From Lachnospiraceae bacterium (GTDB lineage Bacteria > Bacillota > Clostridia > Lachnospirales > Lachnospiraceae), in assembly GCA_014804355.1 (NCBI GenBank), contig JAAUZY010000022.1, forward strand, positions 48,860 to 112,859: a DNA stretch of 64,000 nucleotides, in the 5' to 3' direction. Shown here piece after piece: positions 25,994 to 34,603 of the stretch (its first letter is position 1; every line of letters begins with the position of its first letter). The translations under genes were made by a program, and so were the position numbers. The notes under the pieces are model-generated. The model was not told the DNA's origin. It saw only the letters and a list, made by a program, of their open reading frames with translations, and made no database searches.

Positions 25994-27096
25994 AGAAACT
26001 GTTATTGATCGTGCCGTCCCTGCATCAGGGCGGATTAGAGAAGGTATGCGCGGCGACTGCGAGGCTTATGCAGCCGTATTTTGACGTACAGATCGCCATC
26101 TTTGATTCCCGTAATGTGGCGTATGATATCAAAGGGATTCCGGTGGCGGATCTGCGGCTTCCCAGCCGTCCGGATAAGATCGGTAAGATTATCAATGTAC
26201 TCAAGCGCGGCTGGAAACTGCGCCTACTGAAGAAGAGAGAGCAGATCGACATTGCTTACAGCTTCGGTCCGACCGCGAACCTTGCAAATATTGCGTCCGG
26301 AGGCAGAGGACACAGGTGGCTTGGTATCAGGAGCTATATGGATATGGGCAATCCGAGACAGATCCGCCTGTTCTGTAAGAGCGCGGACAGAGTGATCTGT
26401 TGTTCGGAGACTATTTGCCGTGAAGTACAGGATAAATACCATTGCAATAAAGCGGTGACGCTGCAGAATCCCTTTGACATGAAGGAAGTGAAAGAACTGT
26501 CCGGGCGGGAGGAGGCGGAGCTGCCTTGGGATGATGGGCGAATTCTTATTTCCATGGGACGTGAGGACACGGTCAAGGGGTTCTGGCACCTTCTGAAAAG
26601 CTTTGCGCTGGTGCATAGGAAGCTGCCGGATGTGAAGCTTATGATCATCGGAAAAGGGGAATTTACGGACTACAGAGAGCTGGCGGTCGGGCTTGGCATT
26701 GATGATGCCGTCTATTTTACCGGTCTTAAGAAGAACCCTTATCCCTATCTGAAAAGAGGAAGCGTGTATGTGTTGACGTCTTATTATGAAGGATTCCCCA
26801 ATGCCATGGTGGAAGCGATGTCCATGGGACTTCCCGTGATTGCAACAGACTGTATGACAGGTCCGAGAGAGATACTGGAGGACAAATATGGTATTTTGAT
26901 TCCGAATATGAGCCCTGATGTGGATTTTGATCCTGAAAATATCACGGAGGAGGAGAAAAATCTGGCGCAGCAGATCCTGACGCTTCTGGAAGATCAGGAT
27001 AAGATGGAGCATTATCGGGAGATGGCATGTAAGCGCGCAGGGGACTATACTGCGGAATCTTACGTAGAGAAGATACGGGAGTGGGCGGAAGCATAA
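25990..27096 (+). CDS. Glycosyltransferase family 4
   Basis: 368 residues, GT-B. LLIVPSLHQGGLEKVCAATARL at the N-terminus is the GT4 glycine-loop pattern; SMGREDTVKGFWHLL opens the donor domain; TSYYEGFPNAMVEAMSMG carries EX7E and is followed by GLPVIATDCMTGPREIL. The insertion before the end (NMSPDVDFDPENITEEEKN) is acidic and variable in such enzymes. Starts within the ATGA overlap of the preceding GT4, suggesting that the two act successively on the same lipid-linked intermediate. It resembles GalNAc-alpha-1,4-GalNAc transferase-like enzymes but the specificity is not readable. Confidence 0.88.
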   Translation: MKKLLLIVPSLHQGGLEKVCAATARLMQPYFDVQIAIFDSRNVAYDIKGIPVADLRLPSRPDKIGKIINVLKRGWKLRLLKKREQIDIAYSFGPTANLANIASGGRGHRWLGIRSYMDMGNPRQIRLFCKSADRVICCSETICREVQDKYHCNKAVTLQNPFDMKEVKELSGREEAELPWDDGRILISMGREDTVKGFWHLLKSFALVHRKLPDVKLMIIGKGEFTDYRELAVGLGIDDAVYFTGLKKNPYPYLKRGSVYVLTSYYEGFPNAMVEAMSMGLPVIATDCMTGPREILEDKYGILIPNMSPDVDFDPENITEEEKNLAQQILTLLEDQDKMEHYREMACKRAGDYTAESYVEKIREWAEA

Positions 27097-27137
27097 ACAT
27101 AGTATAACAGGATACAAAGGAAATCAAGGTTGTGCGG

Positions 27138-28808
27138 ATGAGCAGGGAATCAAGGGAAGTACATACAGCAGGTGAAAACAAAATAATCAAAATGCCAAAT
27201 AAACGGCAGTTTCTCATACTGATCCCCTTTGCGCTGTTTTATACCATAGCGGCTATGTTCGGCGCATTGGAAAAAGCGGCATCTCTTAGCATTTTGCAGA
27301 ATCTGGGACGGGCTTTACTATGGATGTTCGGAAGTTATGGGCTGCTCCTTGGGCTGTGTCTGATCTTATCTAACTGGGATGGGATTGTTTCTGAGGCGGT
27401 TTCTAAGATTCCGCTGTTATCCCGCATTCCCGAAAAGAAGGAGCGGCAGGGAAAGTGGTATGTTTATCTCCTGTTCGCCGCAGTCTGTCTGCTGGGTTAT
27501 ATGCCTTATTATCTGATGTATTATCCCACATGGCTGAACAACGATGCAGTGTGGCAGATCGAGCAGGCCTTGGGATGGGCGGCGGCATCGAACCACCATC
27601 CCTATTTTCACACGCTGATTCTGAAAGGCCTTTTTATGATCGGTTATCGGTTCTCTGGCAGTTATACGGGCGGAGCCGCATTTTATACTTTTATACAAGT
27701 ACTTATTATGGCGATGGTGTTCGCCTTTTTCCTGTATCAGCTCTATAAAAGGGGAACGAGGATGCTGTGGCTGGTGCTGGCGGTGAGCTTCTATGCGTTC
27801 CTGCCGATCAACGGTCTTTTGACAATCTGTATGGGTAAGGACGAATTTTTTACAGCCGTGCTGCTGCTTTTTATGTGGATGACGGTGGAATATGACTTAG
27901 ATGCGGAAGAAGCAGGGGACGAGGCAAGAGCAGTTGGATATATAGTCATCGGCTTCCTGCTCTGTGTTCTGCGCAGCAATGGCATTTTTATATATGCAGG
28001 CACTGCTGTGATTCTGCTGATCGTTAAAATAGTACAAAAGAGACACTTCCCGCGAAGAACGTTTCTCTGCGTGGCGGCAGTGCTATTGTGTTATCTGATC
28101 TACCATGGGCCGGTGTTAAAAGCGCTGCAGGTGGAACCGCCTGACACCATTGAAGGGCTGACCATGCCTACACAGCATATCTTGTGCGCTTATCTGAAGG
28201 GCGGGGAACTGACCGAAGAAGAAGTCGCGATGATCGACGAGGTTGTGCCGGTAGAAGAAGTAGGAGATTACTATAATCCGTGGCTGTTTGACATTGTCAA
28301 GAACTTCATACGCAGCGACGGAGATCAGCAGGTCATTGCCGATCATAAATGGGAATACTTCAAACTGTGGTTCCGAGTAGGACTTCGCAATCCTTTGCAG
28401 TATGTTGTGGCACAGGTCAGACAGACGGCGGGATATTGGGCTTATGATGTGAAGGATTATGAGTATGTATACGGAGAGTACTACATGGTGGATAATCCGT
28501 TCGGAATCACGACGCAGAGGAAACTTTTTACCTATAAGGCGGAGCTTGGTATGCACGATTTCCTGATGGGATTTCAGGATCTTTACAATAAAGTGTGGAG
28601 TCTGGGACTCAGCACGTGGCTTATGGTGTTCACAATGGCGTATACGCTGTATCAGCGGCGCAGCATCATGATCTATGTGCCGTTTATTATGCTGCTTATA
28701 ACGCTTATGCTGGCAACACCGGTGTACAATGAATTCCGATATGCGTATGGGCTGTTTGCAGCGTTTCCGGTGCTGTTTAGTTACAGTTTCGGGGCTCGGG
28801 AGAGTTAG
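27138..28808 (+). CDS. Polytopic membrane protein, DUF6020-like (paralogue of 8159)
   Basis: 556 residues, about twelve hydrophobic segments. It repeats the motif order of the gene at 8159: acidic loop LNNDAVWQIEQ, NHHPYFHTLILKG, CMGKDEFF, LTMPTQHILCAY and the long loop with NPLQYVVAQVRQTAGYW before the last membrane spans. GT-C-like membrane transferase is the best guess; nothing proves it. ATG 27138 is preferred over the GTG at 27132 because AAGG lies 8 bases upstream. Situated just before the LtaS-like gene, it may act on the same polymer. Confidence 0.65.
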   Translation: MSRESREVHTAGENKIIKMPNKRQFLILIPFALFYTIAAMFGALEKAASLSILQNLGRALLWMFGSYGLLLGLCLILSNWDGIVSEAVSKIPLLSRIPEKKERQGKWYVYLLFAAVCLLGYMPYYLMYYPTWLNNDAVWQIEQALGWAAASNHHPYFHTLILKGLFMIGYRFSGSYTGGAAFYTFIQVLIMAMVFAFFLYQLYKRGTRMLWLVLAVSFYAFLPINGLLTICMGKDEFFTAVLLLFMWMTVEYDLDAEEAGDEARAVGYIVIGFLLCVLRSNGIFIYAGTAVILLIVKIVQKRHFPRRTFLCVAAVLLCYLIYHGPVLKALQVEPPDTIEGLTMPTQHILCAYLKGGELTEEEVAMIDEVVPVEEVGDYYNPWLFDIVKNFIRSDGDQQVIADHKWEYFKLWFRVGLRNPLQYVVAQVRQTAGYWAYDVKDYEYVYGEYYMVDNPFGITTQRKLFTYKAELGMHDFLMGFQDLYNKVWSLGLSTWLMVFTMAYTLYQRRSIMIYVPFIMLLITLMLATPVYNEFRYAYGLFAAFPVLFSYSFGARES

Positions 28809-28855
28809 GGACATTTTTTGCGGAGAATGAGGATAGGAAGGTAAGTAAGATAATA

Positions 28856-30658
28856 ATGCAGAAAGAGACAGTGAAGAAAAAAGCGGCGTTATTTGGTTTG
28901 ATTTTTTTAATGCTATATACCAATTTTATAACATTGCAGGCTAGCTGCCATGTTGCCAGAAGGTTATTAATGACGAAGCCTGCGTATATATTATGCAATC
29001 TGTTGTTATTGACGGCTGTTTACTGCATAATAGCTTCTTTTTCGCTGACACCATGGATAACGGGGCTTATATTCAGTACGGCATGTGTCGTGTGGGCTTT
29101 GGTAAATGATTATGTATATGCACTGCACGGACAGGTATTTACTTTAGCGGAGATTTCGAATGCAAAGACGGCGCTGCACGTGATGGATGCGACATTGCTG
29201 CTGAAGAAAACGCCGCTGATTTTCGGTACGGCGGTCCTGATCATATTTGGTTCCTCTATTGTGTTATGTTATTTGCAGAAAAGGGTTGTTGCGGGAGAAG
29301 AGAAAATATCCGGAAAAAAAGCTGTGATATGCAGAGCCATGCTTTTACTTGCCGGTGGGTGTATGCTGTGGGCGATGTCGTTTCCCGCCAAGAATCTGCA
29401 AAGTGTGATATTAAGGGATTGGACGTCCAGAAATACTTGTATTGAAGAAGGATATCCCTTGTATGTGTATGCCAATATCTTCCTGAATGATATCAAAATT
29501 ACGCAGCCCGACGGTTATGATGAAGAGCTTCTGAACGATTATGAGGACTATAAGGATGAAATGGAAGGTGTCGGTGATGAACAGCCGGATATTATACTGA
29601 TTTTAAACGAATCCTTTTATGATCTGTCGATTTTGTGTGATCTGCAGACTGATGTACCTTATATGGAAAATTATTACAACATGGACAATGCGATCAAGGG
29701 AAATGCGGTAACATCCGTGATCGGCGGGGCGACAAACCGTTCGGAGTTTGAGCTGTTGACAAGCAATACGAACTACTTATTAGGGGAACTTACGCCCTTT
29801 AATGTTCTGGATATGTCCTGTACGAGCAGCATAGTAACGAATTTAGAGGAGTGCGGATATTACACGATGGCGGCACATCCGGCGGACGGCGGGAATTATA
29901 ACAGGATAGAAAGTTATTCCGCCATGGGATTTGATGAAAGATTTTTTAAAGAAGATTTCGAAAACTATATGTATTATGGAAAACGTGAATGGATGATGGA
30001 TGAAGGCGCTTATCACAATCTGACCGCATGGTATGAAAGCAGAAAAGCCGATCATGACAAAATCTTCTCATATTTGCTTACCATGCAGAATCACGGTGAT
30101 TACATGATGAACGATGCGGAGGAAGCACTGGTTCATGTTTCCGGATACAGCGGCGATCTGGAAAAGGAATTGAACGAATACCTTTCCTGCGTTCGTCTCA
30201 GCGATATCGCGTTTAAGGAGCTTACAGAGTATTATTCCGGAAAAGAACAGCCCGTCATCATATGTATGGTAGGAGATCATGCACCGAATTTTATACGGGA
30301 AGTTGCGGAAATTGATTCTCCCAGGCAGGAGATTTTAGCGCGGGCAACACCGTTTATTATATGGGCAAATTATGATATTGACAGTGAGGATATGGGAGTG
30401 ATCAGCGTAAACGGATTGGTTCCGCTTTTGTTAGAAAAGGCGGGAGTGGAGATGATGCCGTATTATCGCTATATGAACTGTATGCGGGAAGAGGTTCCGG
30501 TGACGGGAAGTTTCGGAATGGTTATGGATGCAGAGGGAGAAATATTTTCTTATTACGATGATATGGAGTACTCTGACATGGTTTGGAAATATTTGTATCT
30601 ATCCTATAATAATTTGCAGGAAGAGAGCGTACAAGGCTGGTTTCATCTTGATCATTAA
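28856..30658 (+). CDS. LtaS-like phosphoglycerol transferase (alkaline phosphatase superfamily)
   Basis: 600 residues. Five N-terminal membrane spans (to about residue 185), then an extracytoplasmic sulfatase-fold domain: PDIILILNESFYD with metal ligand Glu252, GGATNRSEFELLTS with the presumed nucleophile Thr293, TMQNHGDYM, and MVGDHAPNF with Asp474-His475. This is the layout of lipoteichoic acid synthase, which moves glycerol phosphate from phosphatidylglycerol to a glycolipid or polymer. Directly followed (39 bases) by the Dlt-like cassette 30698-36178, as would be expected if a polyglycerol-phosphate-type or phosphoglycerol-decorated polymer were then aminoacylated. RBS GGAAGGTAAGTAAG. Confidence 0.88.
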   Translation: MQKETVKKKAALFGLIFLMLYTNFITLQASCHVARRLLMTKPAYILCNLLLLTAVYCIIASFSLTPWITGLIFSTACVVWALVNDYVYALHGQVFTLAEISNAKTALHVMDATLLLKKTPLIFGTAVLIIFGSSIVLCYLQKRVVAGEEKISGKKAVICRAMLLLAGGCMLWAMSFPAKNLQSVILRDWTSRNTCIEEGYPLYVYANIFLNDIKITQPDGYDEELLNDYEDYKDEMEGVGDEQPDIILILNESFYDLSILCDLQTDVPYMENYYNMDNAIKGNAVTSVIGGATNRSEFELLTSNTNYLLGELTPFNVLDMSCTSSIVTNLEECGYYTMAAHPADGGNYNRIESYSAMGFDERFFKEDFENYMYYGKREWMMDEGAYHNLTAWYESRKADHDKIFSYLLTMQNHGDYMMNDAEEALVHVSGYSGDLEKELNEYLSCVRLSDIAFKELTEYYSGKEQPVIICMVGDHAPNFIREVAEIDSPRQEILARATPFIIWANYDIDSEDMGVISVNGLVPLLLEKAGVEMMPYYRYMNCMREEVPVTGSFGMVMDAEGEIFSYYDDMEYSDMVWKYLYLSYNNLQEESVQGWFHLDH

Positions 30659-30697
30659 GTGGAACGCGGGTCTTTATAAGATACATGAGGTATACGG

Positions 30698-31828
30698 ATG
30701 AAAAAATGGTGTAAGGCTTTTCTATTTATCCTGCCGCTTATGTGTATGGTGGCGGCGGTCAACTGGTATGTGGATTCCTATGCATATCTGCGGGTGACCT
30801 ATGATCAGATCGGTGAACAGATGGTGGGAGGTTCCATGAATGTGATGGGGCTTCAGGAGTCGGATTTTAACGACAGAAGCCTGCTGCTGGCCTGTCTGAA
30901 GCAGCAGGAAGAGGCGAAGGAACTGATCGTTGCGGGTTCCAGCCGGGTGATGAATTTCGACCACACAATGTTTGACACAGACTCTTTTTACAACACGGCA
31001 TTGTCTGAATCTACGATCTATGATCTTTTGGCGGTAACCGGGATTCTGGATCAGACGGGGTGCCTGCCCGAGCGGATGATAATCGGGGTGGACGCATTTC
31101 TTTTCAATGCGAGTCATAATAATGACCGGTGGAAAGAGCTGGAGGAGTATGTTGCCTATATGGAGAAAGCCATTGAGCAGGCGGGATATGGGGCTATGGA
31201 GCAAAGTGAGCAATCGCGAAGTGGCTCCGGCATAGCAGGCGCGGGTATACATTCACAACCGGATACCGGCAGGAATAACAACAAATGGCTGTCTTTAGAC
31301 TATTTCCGCTACAACGTTACTCTCCTTCCGTCGCATAAACGTTTCGCGGTCACGTACACGCAGGATTGGGAAGCGGAGCAGTATCTGAAGCATTACGACG
31401 GCAGTATCGCCTATCAGAAGAGTCTGCGGGATGTGGATGTGAGTGAAGTGGAAGAATTGACGAGGCAGTCTATGGATGAGCACGTTGTCTACCGTTTGAC
31501 GGATTATGACGAGATGGATGAGGAAAGCGTGGCGCTGTTTAGCGGGTTGATCGACTATCTGCAGGCGCAGGGAGTGGAAGTGATGTTATACTTGCCACCC
31601 TATTCCCCCATGATGTATAATTACATAGAATCTGAGGAGCAGTTTCATATTGCTTTTGAGGTGGAAGACAAGATCAGACAGATGGCTGCGGATCGGGGAG
31701 TGGTTCTGTACGGTTCCTATGATCCTGCGGGCTGCGGACTTAAGATGACTGATCTGTATGATATCTATCATGTGAAAACTGAGAAGATGCCGGATACGTT
31801 CTATCCGGTATCCCTTAAGGAGAACTAG
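30698..31828 (+). CDS. DltD-like SGNH hydrolase-fold membrane protein
   Basis: 376 residues. One N-terminal signal-anchor (about 5-25), then an extracytoplasmic domain with IVAGSSRVMNFD (nucleophile Ser at 81 or 82, SGNH block I) and DIYH (355-358, the block V Asp-x-x-His). DltD carries the same layout and is required for the last step of teichoic acid D-alanylation. A Gly/Ser/Gln-rich stretch near residues 165-190 coincides with a palindromic insertion (31193-31236). The stop is three bases before the adenylation gene's ATG at 31832. RBS GAGGTATACGG. Confidence 0.8.
   Translation: MKKWCKAFLFILPLMCMVAAVNWYVDSYAYLRVTYDQIGEQMVGGSMNVMGLQESDFNDRSLLLACLKQQEEAKELIVAGSSRVMNFDHTMFDTDSFYNTALSESTIYDLLAVTGILDQTGCLPERMIIGVDAFLFNASHNNDRWKELEEYVAYMEKAIEQAGYGAMEQSEQSRSGSGIAGAGIHSQPDTGRNNNKWLSLDYFRYNVTLLPSHKRFAVTYTQDWEAEQYLKHYDGSIAYQKSLRDVDVSEVEELTRQSMDEHVVYRLTDYDEMDEESVALFSGLIDYLQAQGVEVMLYLPPYSPMMYNYIESEEQFHIAFEVEDKIRQMAADRGVVLYGSYDPAGCGLKMTDLYDIYHVKTEKMPDTFYPVSLKEN
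31193..31236 (+). repeat. Inverted-repeat insertion inside the DltD-like gene
   Basis: GCTATGGAGC (31193-31202) faces GCTCCGGCATAGC (31224-31236), forming a 44-base inverted repeat with CCG bulged on one side. It encodes part of a low-complexity segment in an otherwise folded domain and resembles the GCTATGAACCGGAGC repeat inside the GT4 gene at 24952. Confidence 0.55.
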
Positions 31829-31831
31829 AGT

Positions 31832-33337
31832 ATGAAAGCAAATGTTACCTATTGGCTGGACGAAACTGCAGGCAGACTGCCGGACAAAACTGCTTTTGCA
31901 GATGATCATAAAGAGATTACCTTCGGACAGCTCAGAAAGCAGGCTATGGCGCTGGCTACACATATGATCGGAAAAAATTTATTTAAGAAACCGGTAGTCA
32001 TCTATCTGGAAAAAGGTGTTGATGTACTGGTTTCTTTTATGGGCGCGGCCTATAGCTGTAATTTCTACTCGCCTATCGATGTGGATATGCCTGCAAGCCG
32101 TGTGAATAAGATTCTGGAAGTGCTGCAGCCGTCACTCGTGGTGACGAGCAGGGAACTGCAGCCGGTCTTTGAACAGTTCGATTATAAGGGAGATTATCTG
32201 CTGTTTGAGGAGGCTATAGACGGTGCGGTTGACGAAAATGCCATTGAGGCGGCGAGAGGTAAAGGCATCGATACGGATCTATTGTACGTCCTCTTTACTT
32301 CCGGCTCCACCGGTGTGCCTAAAGGCGTGACCATCAACCACCGGTCCGTGATTGATTATATAGATTGGGTGACGGAGACCTTTGAGATTACGCAGGAGGA
32401 CACCTTCGGCAATCAGGCGCCTTTCTATTTCGATAATTCGATTCTAGATATCTACAGCACGATCAAGAGCGGCGCGACTACATATATTATTCCGAAGAAC
32501 CTGTTTGCGCAGCCGGTGCCGTTGTTGGAATACCTGAAAGAAAAGAAAATCAATACGATTTTCTGGGTGCCGTCGGCGCTGATCGTGGTAGCCAAGTTAA
32601 AAGCATTTCGTAATGTGGATCTGTCGGACACACTGCGCAGGGTGCTGTTCTGCGGCGAAGTAATGCCTAATAAACAGCTGAATACATGGCGCAGATTTCT
32701 GCCGGATGTTCAGTATGCAAATCTGTACGGGCCTACCGAAATTACGGATGCCTGCACCTATTATATTGTAGACCGTGAATTCACAGACGATGAGCCGCTG
32801 CCCATCGGCATCCCGATGGCAAATACGGATATCATCGTCCTGAACGACAGAAACGAGCCGGTTACCGGAGATGAGATCGGGGAGCTGTGCGTCAGAGGCA
32901 CTTCGCTTTCCATGGGATATTACAATAATCCGGAGAAGACGAAGGAAGCCTTTGTACAGAATCCGCTGAATCCGTATGTTCCCGAAACTATTTACCGCAC
33001 CGGCGATCTGGTGAAATATAACGAATACGGCGAGATCATCTACCTGTCCCGCAAAGATTTCCAGATTAAGCATATGGGACACCGGATTGAATTAGGTGAG
33101 ATCGAGACAGCTGTTTCCTCTCTGGAGCAGATCGCGCTCTGTTGCTGTCTCTATGACGAGAAGCGGCAGAAGATCGTGTTGTTTATCGAGGAGGAATTGG
33201 ACAAGGCATATATCAATGAACAAATTTCCAGTCTTGTGCCTGAATATATGCTGCCGAATAAGGTAGTCACACTTCCGGACATGCCCATCAACGCGAACGG
33301 CAAGATTGACCGGGTGAAGCTGAAGGAATATTTATAA
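31832..33337 (+). CDS. DltA-like amino acid adenylation enzyme
   Basis: 501 residues, matching DltA in size. A3 loop TSGSTGVPKGV (from residue 156), A4 region QAPFYFDNSILDIY with Asp201, the residue that binds the alpha-amino group in DltA and NRPS A-domains, A5 ANLYGPTEITDAC, A7 YRTGDLVKY, A8 FQIKHMGHRIELGEIE, and the catalytic lysine Lys491 in PINANGKID. It activates an amino acid as aminoacyl-AMP and loads it on the carrier protein coded at 34373. The pocket after Asp201 is Asn-Ser rather than the Leu-Ser of DltA (comparison from memory), so the substrate may not be D-alanine. No standalone condensation domain is present. Confidence 0.88.
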   Translation: MKANVTYWLDETAGRLPDKTAFADDHKEITFGQLRKQAMALATHMIGKNLFKKPVVIYLEKGVDVLVSFMGAAYSCNFYSPIDVDMPASRVNKILEVLQPSLVVTSRELQPVFEQFDYKGDYLLFEEAIDGAVDENAIEAARGKGIDTDLLYVLFTSGSTGVPKGVTINHRSVIDYIDWVTETFEITQEDTFGNQAPFYFDNSILDIYSTIKSGATTYIIPKNLFAQPVPLLEYLKEKKINTIFWVPSALIVVAKLKAFRNVDLSDTLRRVLFCGEVMPNKQLNTWRRFLPDVQYANLYGPTEITDACTYYIVDREFTDDEPLPIGIPMANTDIIVLNDRNEPVTGDEIGELCVRGTSLSMGYYNNPEKTKEAFVQNPLNPYVPETIYRTGDLVKYNEYGEIIYLSRKDFQIKHMGHRIELGEIETAVSSLEQIALCCCLYDEKRQKIVLFIEEELDKAYINEQISSLVPEYMLPNKVVTLPDMPINANGKIDRVKLKEYL

Positions 33338-33441
33338 CTGTTCACATCTTCGACAAGAGTAGCATCTGGCTGTGTATTGATATGGGTATGTTAGTAACGT
33401 CTTAAATAATTATGACTATACAGAAAGGCATAGACACTGGC

Positions 33442-34311
33442 ATGAAGACATCATTTCAGAAAGTTGTCATCCTCGGCTACGGCAAGGTAACCGGAGAAGT
33501 ATTGCAGTATGTATATGACAGTAGAGAAGAATACGGGTATCAGGTAGAGTTTATCGAGCACGAGATACATCCCTTAAATATTACGGAGAAGATCTGTGCG
33601 GAAAACAATATCCCTTTTACACAGATTACGGATAAGAAAGAGCTGGCGGCAGTCCTTGACCGGATAACGGAGAAAACGCTGATCATAAGCGCCAGCAATA
33701 ATTTCCTGTTTCCGGCCGCCCTTGTGGACAAGCCGAATATCACCATTATCAATTTTCACAATGCCCTTCTGCCCGATTACCCCGGCAGAAACGCGCCCAC
33801 ATGGGTTATTTATATGGGAGAAAAGAAAACCGGTATCACATGGCATTACGTGACTTCCGGTGTGGATGAGGGCAGCATTATTATTCAGAAACAATGTGAG
33901 ATCACAGAAGATATGAAGGCCTATGAACTGACGGAACAACTCATGAATCTTGCGTCAGAGGCTTTTCGAGAGAGCTTCGCGGGTATCCTTGATGAGAGTG
34001 TGGCGGCGATCCCGCAAGGCTTTGACCCTGATCGCAGGATGTACCGTTCCCGTGAAGTGCCAGCAGACGGTTTCTTTGCACTGACGGATCAGCCGGAGAA
34101 TGTCTATCGACTGCTTAGAAGCGTAGATTACGGCAAGAATGATATTTTCCCGCCGATGCGGACGATCATAGACGGACGGGAGGCAGAAATCCTGCGATAC
34201 CGTAAGATACCTGTCGATAAACGTAAGGATGAAGAAGGATTTTTATATCTGAAATTAAGAGCGTGCGATTTGTTAAAGATGAAATATCGTTTTTTGGATG
34301 TAAATTTGTAA
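33442..34311 (+). CDS. Formyltransferase (ArnA/Fmt/LgrA-F-like) inside the Dlt-like cassette
   Basis: 289 residues. All three catalytic residues of the family are in place: Asn104 and His106 in INFHNALLPDYPGRNAPTW and Asp142 in TSGVDEGSI, almost the same spacing as ArnA. It should transfer formyl from 10-formyl-tetrahydrofolate to an amine. It lies between the adenylation gene and the carrier gene, so candidates for the acceptor are the aminoacyl-carrier thioester (as the F-domain of gramicidin synthetase LgrA does) or an amino sugar. A short C-terminal part (about 200-289) is not the usual Fmt C-domain. ATG 33442 begins the first strand (KVVILGYGKVTG); ATG 33412 is an alternative without RBS. 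Confidence 0.85.
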   Translation: MKTSFQKVVILGYGKVTGEVLQYVYDSREEYGYQVEFIEHEIHPLNITEKICAENNIPFTQITDKKELAAVLDRITEKTLIISASNNFLFPAALVDKPNITIINFHNALLPDYPGRNAPTWVIYMGEKKTGITWHYVTSGVDEGSIIIQKQCEITEDMKAYELTEQLMNLASEAFRESFAGILDESVAAIPQGFDPDRRMYRSREVPADGFFALTDQPENVYRLLRSVDYGKNDIFPPMRTIIDGREAEILRYRKIPVDKRKDEEGFLYLKLRACDLLKMKYRFLDVNL

Positions 34312-34372
34312 TACATTACATAGACGTACGGCGATACACCCCTATCTTATTTTTTGAAAGGAGCATTACATA

Positions 34373-34603
34373 ATGGAAGAAAAAATCTTAGAAATTCTGG
34401 AAGAACACTGTGAGGAAGCGCTGTCCTACGATGGCGACAGCATGATGGAGGACGGTGTCATCGATTCTTTCACCGTCATCAATGTAGTCAGCGACCTTGA
34501 GGATGAATTTGATATCGAAATTGACGCAAAATATGTAGTGGCTGAGAACTTCAAGAACAAAGAAGCTATCATCGCCCTCGTGCAGAAACTGTTGGAGGAA
34601 TAA
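34373..34603 (+). CDS. DltC-like acyl/aminoacyl carrier protein
   Basis: 76 residues, the size of DltC. Four-helix carrier with the phosphopantetheine serine Ser32 in GVIDSFTVINVV; strongly acidic helix II/III (LEDEFDIEID). It should carry the amino acid activated by the adenylation enzyme at 31832 as a thioester and hand it to the MBOAT protein coded directly downstream. GAAAGGAGCATTACATA before ATG 34373 is a strong RBS. The MBOAT start codon follows the stop codon without a gap. Confidence 0.9.
   Translation: MEEKILEILEEHCEEALSYDGDSMMEDGVIDSFTVINVVSDLEDEFDIEIDAKYVVAENFKNKEAIIALVQKLLEE

Noticed and set aside
26224-27117. Minus-strand open frame (297 codons) opposite the GT4 gene
   Set aside because: Overlaps a full GT4 with EX7E motif; composition is that of an antisense shadow.
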